The notes under the pieces are model-generated. The model ran no database searches. It was not told the DNA's origin and saw only the letters and a list, made by a program, of their open reading frames with translations. From Dehalococcoidia bacterium (lineage in GTDB: Bacteria; Chloroflexota; Dehalococcoidia; Bin125): a stretch of 64,000 nt of DNA. The stretch is from contig JAJEJC010000007.1 of the NCBI GenBank assembly GCA_022828105.1, forward strand, positions 62,001 to 126,000, given 5' to 3'. Made by a program: the position numbers and the translations under genes. This document shows positions 28,395 to 36,290 of the stretch, piece after piece; the first letter of the stretch is position 1; each line of letters opens with the position of its first letter.

Positions 28395-28835
28395 TTACCA
28401 GGGGTCGTCGTCTTCATCGGGTGGTTGGTCTTCGGGCGGGGAGCCCCCCTCTGTCTCTACGAGACATCTCCCCCCGCTGGAAGCGGGGGGAGAGGGAGAA
28501 GGGGCAGCGTGACATCTCTCTCCGCTGGAAGCGGGGGGAGAGGGGGAATGGGCAGCGTGACATTTCTCTCCGCTGGAAGCGGGGGGAGAGGTTCGGTCGT
28601 GGAGGTCTCGAAGGAGGTGGCGGGCGACGTCGTAGGGGTCGGTGGTGTGGTAGAGCCGGTGGTTGCGGCTGGCGTTGGGGTTGGGCGGGAACATCTCGCG
28701 GACGAGGGTCTTGAGTGCTTTGAGCTGCTTGTAGGCGGGGGCGTCGCTGTTGGCGGTTCGCCAGAGTCGGTCGATGCGGGCTCGGTAGTGGTAGGGGTTG
28801 GGCATGGGGATGCTCCTGTTCTGAGATGTACGCAT
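28395..28835 (-). CDS. hypothetical protein with three in-frame 16-aa repeats encoded by a palindromic repeat array
   Basis: N-terminus MPNPYHYRARIDRLWRTANSDAPAYKQLKALKTLVREMFPPNPNASRNHRLYHTTDPYDVARHLLRDLH; C-terminus SPPASSGEKCHAAHSP/SPPASSGERCHAAPSP/SPPASSGGRC. Start probably the internal MPNPYHY Met. Confidence 0.55.
   Translation of the reverse strand: MRTSQNRSIPMPNPYHYRARIDRLWRTANSDAPAYKQLKALKTLVREMFPPNPNASRNHRLYHTTDPYDVARHLLRDLHDRTSPPASSGEKCHAAHSPSPPASSGERCHAAPSPSPPASSGGRCLVETEGGSPPEDQPPDEDDDPW
28467..28589. repeat. three-unit palindromic repeat array, 48-bp period
   Basis: TCTCCCCCCGCT gga AGCGGGGGGAGA (28467-28493), then related hairpins starting at 28515 and 28563. Confidence 0.92.
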
Positions 28836-28885
28836 GTTCTAATGCTAACGAGGATTGGCTGCGGGCGGGGGGAGAGAGGCGAACG

Positions 28886-30271
28886 TCAGGAGCGGGCCTT
28901 GTTTGGGGCGGCTCGGAGGATGAAGGTGGCGGCGCCGTTTAGGACGGTTCGGGTGGTCTGGGCCGGCTGGAGCGTAAGTTCGGCGGGGTGCTGAGGCACT
29001 CGGGCGCGGAGGATGACGGGACGCAGCACGATGATTGCGGCGAGGATGGCGAGGACGACGAAGGACATGGGGGGGAAGAGGGTTTCCATGGTCAGCGACT
29101 GGGCAACTGCGCCGAGCGGCAGGCCGACAGCCTGGGCGATGCCCATGCCGAGGAAGACCAGACCCATGATTCGCCCGCGCATCTCGTTGGGCGTTTCGTG
29201 GGCGAGGGTGGCGTTGGCGGAGACCATTGCGGTCGACATGCCGATGCCGAGCAGGGCGTTGCCCAGCATCGCGTTGAGGACCGTGGGTGGATTGGTGAAG
29301 ACGACGAATCCGAGTGCCATGACGATCACGCCGAGGGCGGTGAGCATGCCCTTGCGCTCGATCCAGGAGAAGCGGACCAGGACGAGTGAGGCGACCATTG
29401 CGCCGCCGCCCCAGAAGACGGCGATGTAGCTGAACTGCGACCAGGTCGCGCCGACGACCGTGGTCACCCACTGGGGACCGAGGGTGCCGGTGGGCGGCAT
29501 GATCAGGGACATCATCAGGACGACGATGACGACCGTCCAGAGGATGACCGCCTTGGAACGGGCGTAGCGCAGGCCGGCGACGATGTCGCGGACGGCCTGC
29601 CCCGCACCCTGGCCCTGTCGCGCGGCGATGTGGGCGGCGGAGAAGACCGTGCGGTAGGACATCATTGCCAGGATCAAGACCTCGCCCAGGTGCCCGAAGG
29701 CGGAGATGGCAAAGACGGTGCCATGGCCGAGGTGGTCGATCAGCAGACCGGAGGCGAAGATTGAAATCGGCATTGCGAGTTGCATGGCGGCCGCGTTGAG
29801 CGCGATCCCGGACGGCGTCAGCCGGGGACCAAGGATTTCGGGCGTGATCGCGTTGCGAGTCGGGCCGTCGATCGCGTGCGCGGACGAGGCCACCACCGTG
29901 AGGGCGAAGAAGATGATCAGGTCGGTCGTCGTGCCGGAGCCGGTCCACATCACGACCGCGATCAGGATGTTGGAGATGAAGGCGACCGCCTGCGTGACCA
30001 TGAGCAGCCGGCGGCGGTCGAAGCGATCGGCGAGCGCGCCGCCGAAGAGTCCGAAGCCGATCATGCCGAGTCCGCGAATCGTGCCGATCGCGCCGACCAT
30101 GATGATCTCGACGCTGTCGTCGGCGACGAACTGAATCCAGGCGATCGAGGCGACGAACTGGAGCGGCATCATCGACTGGCCGACGATGAAGCCGGTCAGC
30201 AGCAGGCGGAACTCGCGCAGTCTCAGCGGTTCGGTCATGCCTGGACGGGTCGGAGGCGGCTTGACGCTCAT
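28886..30271 (-). CDS. MFS transporter
   Basis: Multiple hydrophobic helices; GMIGFGLFGGALADRFDRRRLLMVTQ MFS loop motif. Confidence 0.92.
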   Translation of the reverse strand: MSVKPPPTRPGMTEPLRLREFRLLLTGFIVGQSMMPLQFVASIAWIQFVADDSVEIIMVGAIGTIRGLGMIGFGLFGGALADRFDRRRLLMVTQAVAFISNILIAVVMWTGSGTTTDLIIFFALTVVASSAHAIDGPTRNAITPEILGPRLTPSGIALNAAAMQLAMPISIFASGLLIDHLGHGTVFAISAFGHLGEVLILAMMSYRTVFSAAHIAARQGQGAGQAVRDIVAGLRYARSKAVILWTVVIVVLMMSLIMPPTGTLGPQWVTTVVGATWSQFSYIAVFWGGGAMVASLVLVRFSWIERKGMLTALGVIVMALGFVVFTNPPTVLNAMLGNALLGIGMSTAMVSANATLAHETPNEMRGRIMGLVFLGMGIAQAVGLPLGAVAQSLTMETLFPPMSFVVLAILAAIIVLRPVILRARVPQHPAELTLQPAQTTRTVLNGAATFILRAAPNKARS

Positions 30272-30891
30272 GTCGGTAGTTTCGCCGCTTCGAGCACGGT
30301 GTGCCGCGAGCCCTGGCGGACCTTGGCGGCCTGGCCGGGTCCGAAGATGTCGACCAACCGGCGCTGCAGGTACTTGCGCAGTCCGTTGACCGCGACGACC
30401 GCGAGCGCGCCGCCGTCGGCGAGCGCGTCGTGAGCGTCGAGCAGGAGTTGATCGAGCGCGTCGTTGCCGGCCTGGGCGGGCAGGTTGGAGACCACGAGGT
30501 CAAACTGCGGCAGGGGCCGTTCGAGAGCGCGAATGCCGTCGCTGAGGGTCACGTCTGCGTTGCTCAGTTGGTTGCTCGCGATGTTCTCGGCGGCGGCCTC
30601 GACGGCGCGGATGTCTGTGTCCACCATAGCGACGCGAGCGTTCGGCCAGCGAGCGGCGAGGGTGAGTCCGATCGCGCCGTAGCCGCAGCCGAGGTCGAGC
30701 ACTGTGGCGGGGGCAGGCAGCCGCTCAAGCTCGCGGAGCAGGAGCGCGCTGCCGGCGTCCAACGCGCGGGCGGAGAAGAGTCCGTGGCGCGAGCGCAGGC
30801 TGATGCTGCGTGAGCCGGTGTCGATCTCGATTGTCGGCGGCGTCGCAAGCTGCGCCCGGAGGTCGGCGCAATGATCGGCCGAAGTGGTCAT
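30268..30891 (-). CDS. class I SAM-dependent methyltransferase (RsmC/MTS-like)
   Basis: VLDLGCGYGAIGLTLAARWPNARVAMVDTDIRAVEAAAENIASN; DLVVSNLPAQ (NPP-like); start MTTSADHC chosen internal to the longer ORF. Confidence 0.88.
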   Translation of the reverse strand: MTTSADHCADLRAQLATPPTIEIDTGSRSISLRSRHGLFSARALDAGSALLLRELERLPAPATVLDLGCGYGAIGLTLAARWPNARVAMVDTDIRAVEAAAENIASNQLSNADVTLSDGIRALERPLPQFDLVVSNLPAQAGNDALDQLLLDAHDALADGGALAVVAVNGLRKYLQRRLVDIFGPGQAAKVRQGSRHTVLEAAKLPT

Positions 30892-31997
30892 GTACGGACT
30901 TTGGCGGACGGCGGGCTGAAGACCGGGGCGGGTTGGGTTACGTCGCCGTCGCCGAAGATGCCCTGGTAGATGCTGGTCCACTTGCCTGCGTGGCTGCCGG
31001 CGACGGTGATGTTGATGAAGGAGGGATCCGGGACCTTGGACATGGGCGTGTCGAGGTCCTGCTCGGTCCAACCGTACTTTTCGGGCAGGAACTCACCGAT
31101 CCCGCCGCCCATCGTGGGCGTGGCGAGGCGGTCTCGCAGGGGCAGCGCGGTGAACTCCATGATCGCCTCGCGGATGTTGTCCTTGGACCAGCCGCTGGCT
31201 CGGTAGACGTCGGCGTGTTCGGGGCTGACGACAAACATCGTGGGCGAGACTTGGCCGCGCGGTTTGACAACTTGCTGGAAGGCCATGGAGATCGAGCCGG
31301 TCAGCGCGCGGGCGTCGCGGCTGGTCTGGTCGATGCAGACGCGCGGACCGCCGGTGGTCGGCAATAGCGAGACCACGCTGTCGTCCGGCTCGTAGCCGTG
31401 TTCGACGTGGTAGGGCTCCCAGGGCGAGGTGTCCTCATCCTCGGCGTAGCTGAGGGTCCACTTGTGTCCGCCGCCCTGGATGGCCTGCTCGATCTCGCCC
31501 GGCACTGCGCCGCCCACGTTGCGGAGCATCAGGCGCAGCGCGCGTCCGAGCGTCGAGTTGGCGCGGTTGCCCTGGCCCAGGGCGTTGAGGCCCCAGTTCA
31601 TGCCGATCTCCTTGCGCACCGGCCCGTTGACCAGCATCATCGGCGCGAGACCGGCGGTGGTGGCGATCGAGCCGTGCAGCGGGAAGCGTCCGCCGGCGGC
31701 GGCCTCGACCGAGGCGAGGACGGTGGGGAAGTACTCGGGCTTGCAGCCGGCCATGACGGCGTTGATCGCGGCCTTTTCGACGGTCAACGGGGCCATGTTG
31801 GGCGGGAGGGTGGCGACAATCGCTTGCGGATCGCTCCAGTCGGCGGGCGCGCAGGCGAGCATGCGGTCGACGCGCTCGCGGGTCGGCGGGACGACCGGCA
31901 GGCCGTCGGTGATGCCCTGGTCGAACATGAACTCGTAGACGTCGACGTGTTCGGCGATGGCGATGATTCGCGCCTGGGTTGCAGGATCGTCGGACAC
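30888..31997 (-). CDS. uncharacterised protein, partner of UGSC selenoprotein (paralogous to C-terminal domain of 32799..34391)
   Basis: VYEFMFDQGITDGLPVVPPTRERV, LPPNMAPLTVEKAAINAVMAGCKPEYFP shared with the downstream-numbered neighbour. Confidence 0.8.
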   Translation of the reverse strand: MSDDPATQARIIAIAEHVDVYEFMFDQGITDGLPVVPPTRERVDRMLACAPADWSDPQAIVATLPPNMAPLTVEKAAINAVMAGCKPEYFPTVLASVEAAAGGRFPLHGSIATTAGLAPMMLVNGPVRKEIGMNWGLNALGQGNRANSTLGRALRLMLRNVGGAVPGEIEQAIQGGGHKWTLSYAEDEDTSPWEPYHVEHGYEPDDSVVSLLPTTGGPRVCIDQTSRDARALTGSISMAFQQVVKPRGQVSPTMFVVSPEHADVYRASGWSKDNIREAIMEFTALPLRDRLATPTMGGGIGEFLPEKYGWTEQDLDTPMSKVPDPSFINITVAGSHAGKWTSIYQGIFGDGDVTQPAPVFSPPSAKVRT

Positions 31998-32037
31998 GGT
32001 GATGCCTTATCGGTGGGTGCCCCCCTCTGCCTTCGGC

Positions 32038-32200
32038 ATCTCCCCCCGCTCCGCGGGGGGAGATGGGAAGTGGAGTCGCTTCTCCCCTCGCTCTGTGGGG
32101 GGAGAGGGAAAGTGGAGCGGCCTCCTCCCGCGCAGAGCGGGGTGGGAGGGGCAGTGGGACCGGAGGGCCCTCTCCCCCGCACCAAGTGCGGGGGGTGAGG
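32038..32200. repeat. four-unit array of palindromic repeats, between selenoprotein gene and its partner
   Basis: ATCTCCCCCCGC tcc GCGGGGGGAGAT (32038-32064), then degenerate hairpins around 32080-32108, 32121-32149 and 32169-32200. Confidence 0.88.
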
Positions 32201-32211
32201 GAACCGGTGGG

Positions 32212-32742
32212 TTACTCGACGGGCGCCATGAGGGTGTCGAGGATTTCGTCGATGAAGCGCTCGGCGTGTTCGTGCATCTCGGCGTCGGTGCGGTCCTGCA
32301 TTGGATGCGGGATGAAGACGCGGCGCACTTCTTCGAGTCCGAGGCGTTCAGCCTGGTGGCTGGCGGCCTTGATGAACTCGGAGGTGGCGACGAAGACCGA
32401 GGGCTTGCCCTGCAGTTCGAAGAAAACGGAGTCGTGCACACTGCACGTCGTGCAGGATCCTCAATCAGCCAGCGCTTCGATGACGAAGTCGCATTCCTCC
32501 AGGATCGCATCTTTGATCGGCTGCGGGGCGGGCTTGGCGACGGTCGGCTTCATGAAGCGGCGGGTTTCGACGCCGGGCGCGCGCTCATGCAGCAGTTCCT
32601 CGAGTCGGTCGAGGAATACGTCGCCGCGGGGCTTGGAGATGTCGAGCAGGGCGATCGTGCCATGCAGCGCCTCAGGGCGCGGCGTGAGTGATCGCTTGAT
32701 CGGCACTCGTTCGTCGGTCGGGTCAAGGATTTGCGTGACCAT
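32212..32742 (-). CDS. UGSC-type selenoprotein; in-frame TGA at 32461..32463 read as selenocysteine (track shows it as two ORFs, 32461..32742 and 32212..32439)
   Basis: Same reading frame on both sides of TGA: ...DAILEECDFVIEALAD-U-GSCTTCSVHDSVFFELQGKPSVFVATSEFIKAASHQAERLGLEEVRRVFIPHPMQDRTDAEMHEHAERFIDEILDTLMAPVE. UxxC motif and hairpin just downstream of UGA. Confidence 0.88.
32431..32449 (-). promoter_or_regulatory. putative bacterial SECIS-like hairpin
   Basis: - strand CGTGCA-GTG-TGCACG perfect 6-bp stem, apical loop beginning with G about 20 nt after the UGA, plus outer G-C pair beyond an A/A mismatch. Confidence 0.65.
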
Positions 32743-32798
32743 TGGACCTCTCCATCAACGCACCGTCTGCAGGGTCGCGGCGCGCTCTACGCAGTGTG

Positions 32799-34391
32799 TC
32801 ATGTTCGGCGTTCCTGGACGCCGATTCTCGCGCTGGTCGGGGTGGAGTAGGCACCGCCGGCCCAGCCGCCGAGGATGGTGGAGAACTTAGCCGCCGGCGA
32901 ACCGGCGACGACGAGGATGATGTTGGACTTGTCCATGAACTTGGGCACGGGGCGGTCGAGGGCGGCCTCGCCGCCGAAGCGTTCGACGACTCCGGGCGCC
33001 AGACCGCAGCCGGCGTCGGCGGAGCGCAGGCGGTCCTTGAGCGGGATCGCGGTCTGCTCCATGATGCACTCGCGGACATCGTCCTTGGACCAGCCGGAGC
33101 GGCCGAAGATGCCGGCGTGATCGGGCGAAAGCACGACGAGCGTGTCGACCATGGGCGACTTGGGGTCCTGCATGCAGCTCATCGAGAGGGCCAGGGTGCC
33201 GGCCAGGCCGCGGCCGTCGCGGGAGCGCTCGTCGGCGACGGTGGCGGGGCCGCCGGACATCGCCATCAGGGTGGCGACATCGTCGGTCGCTTCGAAGCCG
33301 CGCTCGACGGCAAGCGATTCCCAGGGGCTGGCGTCTTCGTGCTCGGCGAAGTTCATGGTCATGCGGTGCGGGCCGCCCTGGGTGGCGCGGTCGGTACCGC
33401 CGGGGACGCTGCCGCCGACGTTGCGGACGCAGAGGCGGAGCGCGCGGCCGATGGCCGCGTTGGCGCGGTTGCCGGAGCCGAGCGCGCCGTGCAGGTAGTT
33501 CATGCCGATCCGGTCGCGGATCGGTCCGTTGAACACGCCGACCGGCGTGGCGCCCATCGTCGTGGCGAGTACGCCGTGGACGTTGAAGGTCTCGGTGCAG
33601 GCGATCTCGACCAGGGTGATGATCGAGGGCATGTACTCGGGCTTTGCGCCGGCCATGACGGCGTTGATGGCGATCTTCTCGACGGTGATCGGGGCGAGGT
33701 TGGGCGGCACGATGGCCACTTCCTCCTGCGGATCGCGGGTCGTCCCCTGCAGCATCTTCCAGACCCGCTCCCGAGTCGGCGGGACGACGGGGAATCCGTC
33801 GGTGTAGCCCTGCTCGTACATGAAGTCGTGGATGTCGTCGCTGGAGGCGAGGTCGACGAGTCGTGAGAGCAGGTCGCCGCTCTTGAGCGCCTGGAGTCGC
33901 TCGTAGACGCCCGGCTCGTAGTTGCGGGCGCCGCAGCCGGGGCGCTGCTCGGGCAGCGATTCCCAGTCGATGGCGGTGTCCGCGTCCGGCCGTCCGGCGA
34001 GGGTCATTGATTCGCCGGCGATCTCGCGCCACTCGTGCTTGTCAAAGCCGAAGGTCTGCAGCGTGCAGTTCTGCTCGTCGTCGTAGAGGAACAGCGTGGG
34101 CACGGTGTCGATGTCGGTCTCGTAGGAGAGGTCGAGCGCGTCGTCGTCGAGCAGTGGCATGGTCAGATCGTGGCGGTCCTTAAGCACGGCGATATCATCG
34201 CGCTTCTGCACGGCGACCCAGACATCGAGGCCGTCCTCGGTCGCGCGGTGGACCGCCTCGAGCAGCGGCAGCGTCAGGTTGCAGGTGTCGCAGTCTTCTT
34301 TGACCAGCGCGAGCAGGACCGGCCCGTCGGGCGGGAACTGCATCTCTTCACCGTCTGCGGTCGCGAGCGAGAACTGCGTGGGAGGGTGCAT
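32799..34391 (-). CDS. thioredoxin-like domain fused to uncharacterised UGSC-partner domain
   Basis: N-terminal LLALVKEDCDTCNLTLPLLEAVHRA...DIDTVPTLFLYDDEQNC; C-terminal DFMYEQGYTDGFPVVPPTRERVWKML...VPPNLAPITVEKIAINAVMAGAKPEYMP. Confidence 0.85.
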   Translation of the reverse strand: MHPPTQFSLATADGEEMQFPPDGPVLLALVKEDCDTCNLTLPLLEAVHRATEDGLDVWVAVQKRDDIAVLKDRHDLTMPLLDDDALDLSYETDIDTVPTLFLYDDEQNCTLQTFGFDKHEWREIAGESMTLAGRPDADTAIDWESLPEQRPGCGARNYEPGVYERLQALKSGDLLSRLVDLASSDDIHDFMYEQGYTDGFPVVPPTRERVWKMLQGTTRDPQEEVAIVPPNLAPITVEKIAINAVMAGAKPEYMPSIITLVEIACTETFNVHGVLATTMGATPVGVFNGPIRDRIGMNYLHGALGSGNRANAAIGRALRLCVRNVGGSVPGGTDRATQGGPHRMTMNFAEHEDASPWESLAVERGFEATDDVATLMAMSGGPATVADERSRDGRGLAGTLALSMSCMQDPKSPMVDTLVVLSPDHAGIFGRSGWSKDDVRECIMEQTAIPLKDRLRSADAGCGLAPGVVERFGGEAALDRPVPKFMDKSNIILVVAGSPAAKFSTILGGWAGGAYSTPTSARIGVQERRT

Positions 34392-34518
34392 GGACGTATT
34401 CTAGCGCCGAGCGGCGTTTCGTTGTCCGCCCGATGGGTCGATAGCGATTGACCGTGTCGCGGGTTGGCGCGACACTATGGCGAGCAGTCGAATCCGAATC
34501 GTTCAAGGATGTGATCCG

Positions 34519-34848
34519 ATGTCTCAGCTTCGCCGATTTCTGCTGGCGTTGGTGGTGGTTGGCGGCCTGAGCGCGCTCACGCTGGGCGCGGCGGCGGCTG
34601 GGGAGTATGCCCTGACCGAGCCGATGCAAGTCGCAGAGGCGGGCGGCGAGGATGACGGCAGCCTGAACGTGTCCGACGAGACGCTTGCGACCTCGTTGTT
34701 CATCCCGTTCTGCTTTGTCGGGGCGACGCTGTTGGTGTTCGTCTGGGCGATTCGCAATCGAGCGAAGCGCCAGGACGATGAGGAGCCGATGCCGTGGTGG
34801 CGGACTCGCGAGTGGTACACGCGGGGCATGGAAGAAGACGGCGGCTAA
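34519..34848 (+). CDS. small membrane protein with signal peptide and one TM
   Basis: MSQLRRFLLALVVVGGLSALTLGAAAAGE ... LFIPFCFVGATLLVFVWAIRNRAKR; start internal to ORF 34477. Confidence 0.65.
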   Translation: MSQLRRFLLALVVVGGLSALTLGAAAAGEYALTEPMQVAEAGGEDDGSLNVSDETLATSLFIPFCFVGATLLVFVWAIRNRAKRQDDEEPMPWWRTREWYTRGMEEDGG

Positions 34849-34889
34849 GGGCCTGCCGGTTCGTTGATGGATTCGCGCGAGGGAACGCT

Positions 34890-36017
34890 CTAGAAGAGCA
34901 GACGGCCGAGCCGCTTGCGGTACTCGGCAACGACCGGCTGATCGTCTCCCATCATGCCGAAGATTCCGAGCAGGGTCTTGCGGGCGGCTTCGTCGGCGGC
35001 GGACTTGTCGATCTTGACCGACTCCAGGAGTTCGTCCAGCGCTTCCATCCATTGACCCTCGACCGCCAGCAGACAGCCGTGACGGTAGCGCGCGAGCGCG
35101 TCGTTCGGGTTGGCTGCCGCGCTGCGGCGCACCACATCGGGATCGAGCCCATCCAGCGCAGCCGTGAGTTCCATCGCGGTGAGCACGCTCTTGCTCATCG
35201 GGTGATTGGGCCAGCGCCTGGCGAGCTCTACGGCCCGATCGGTCTCACCGATCCGGGAGAGCACGGCAGCCAGACCGACCCCGGCCGGCTCGTGGTTCGG
35301 ATCCTCATCGAGCGCGGCTTCGAAGTGCAGGCGGGCAATGGGGATCTGGTTCTCCTGCAGCATTCGATAGCCCTCGGTGGCCTTGATGTCGGCCTCAGAC
35401 GGGATCAGTGAATCGAAGAAGGCCCGGACCTGTTCCTCGGGCAATGCGCCGACGAAACGGTTGACGAGCTGGCCTCCGACGAAGGCAAACACGGCGGGGA
35501 TGCCCTCGACCTGAAGCGCCTGGGCTACCTGAGGGTTTTCGTCAGTGTTGACCTTGACGAGCTGGACCTGCCCGTCTCGCTCATAGGCGAGCCGCTCCAG
35601 GATTGGTCCGAGCACTCGGCAGGGACCGCACCAGGGCGCCCAACAATCGACGATCACGGGAATCTCGTGCGAGCGCTGAATGACGTCCTGGGCAAAGCTG
35701 GCGTCGGTCGCGTCGATTACCGCCGCGATGTGTCCGTGCAGGCTGACCGGCTCATTTCCGCCTGCGGCTGACTCGGCCGATTCGGCCGATTCCGGCGGCG
35801 GGGCAGGCGCAGGCGTGCGGTTCAAGGGCACGGGATCAGGCGGCGGAGCCGCTTGCGGCTGCACGCGGCGCATCGGTTGTCCCGACGCGGAGTAGATGAT
35901 CGGCCCTGACGACTGCTGCTGGCCAGGTTGAGTAGGTTGAGCAGGCTGAGGCGAGCCCGCGCCTCGCTGGACGCGGTCGCTGGGAAACGGAATCGGGTCG
36001 GGCGGCCGCTGGGTCAT
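34890..36017 (-). CDS. thioredoxin domain protein with tetratricopeptide C-terminus (YbbN-like)
   Basis: VIVDCWAPWCGPCRVLGPILERLAYERDGQVQLVKVNTDENPQVAQALQVEGIPAVFAFVGGQLV; proline-rich N-terminus. Confidence 0.92.
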   Translation of the reverse strand: MTQRPPDPIPFPSDRVQRGAGSPQPAQPTQPGQQQSSGPIIYSASGQPMRRVQPQAAPPPDPVPLNRTPAPAPPPESAESAESAAGGNEPVSLHGHIAAVIDATDASFAQDVIQRSHEIPVIVDCWAPWCGPCRVLGPILERLAYERDGQVQLVKVNTDENPQVAQALQVEGIPAVFAFVGGQLVNRFVGALPEEQVRAFFDSLIPSEADIKATEGYRMLQENQIPIARLHFEAALDEDPNHEPAGVGLAAVLSRIGETDRAVELARRWPNHPMSKSVLTAMELTAALDGLDPDVVRRSAAANPNDALARYRHGCLLAVEGQWMEALDELLESVKIDKSAADEAARKTLLGIFGMMGDDQPVVAEYRKRLGRLLF

Positions 36018-36051
36018 TCGAGCCTCCGGGCTGTTCGTCGAGACCGGCTCA

Positions 36052-36252
36052 TCACCAGTTCGTGTAGCGCTTGCGCTTGGGGAAGTTGGCGGAGCGATTC
36101 TTGGTGGAGTTGTTCTCGAAGATACCGGCAATCACGCGATCGGCCTTCGCGTCGCATGACGGGCAATCCTGCGGCTCCGAAGCCTGCGACATGGGACGGA
36201 TCTTCTCAAAGCTCTCGCTGCACGCTTCGCAGTGATAGGTGTAGACAGGCAC
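36052..36252 (-). CDS. FmdB family zinc ribbon protein
   Basis: MPVYTYHCEACSESFEKIRPMSQASEPQDCPSCDAKADRVIAGIFEN. Confidence 0.92.
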   Translation of the reverse strand: MPVYTYHCEACSESFEKIRPMSQASEPQDCPSCDAKADRVIAGIFENNSTKNRSANFPKRKRYTNW

Positions 36253-36290
36253 AGTGTGATCTCCTCAACCGCTGATCGATCGAATCGAGT

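Noticed and set aside
28467-28589. Possible CRISPR array (regular 48-bp repeats)
   Set aside because: No unique spacers: the segments between stems are also repeated, the units are imperfect palindromes, and no cas genes are nearby.
32461-32463. TGA as a simple nonsense mutation (pseudogene)
   Set aside because: The downstream sequence stays coherent with a UxxC motif and a hairpin at the right place, and both partner genes are intact. Still listed as the main alternative to exclude.
35765-35800. 9-bp repeats (gactcggccgattcggccgattcc) as a separate element
   Set aside because: Simple in-frame ESAESAESA low-complexity linker in the thioredoxin/TPR protein.
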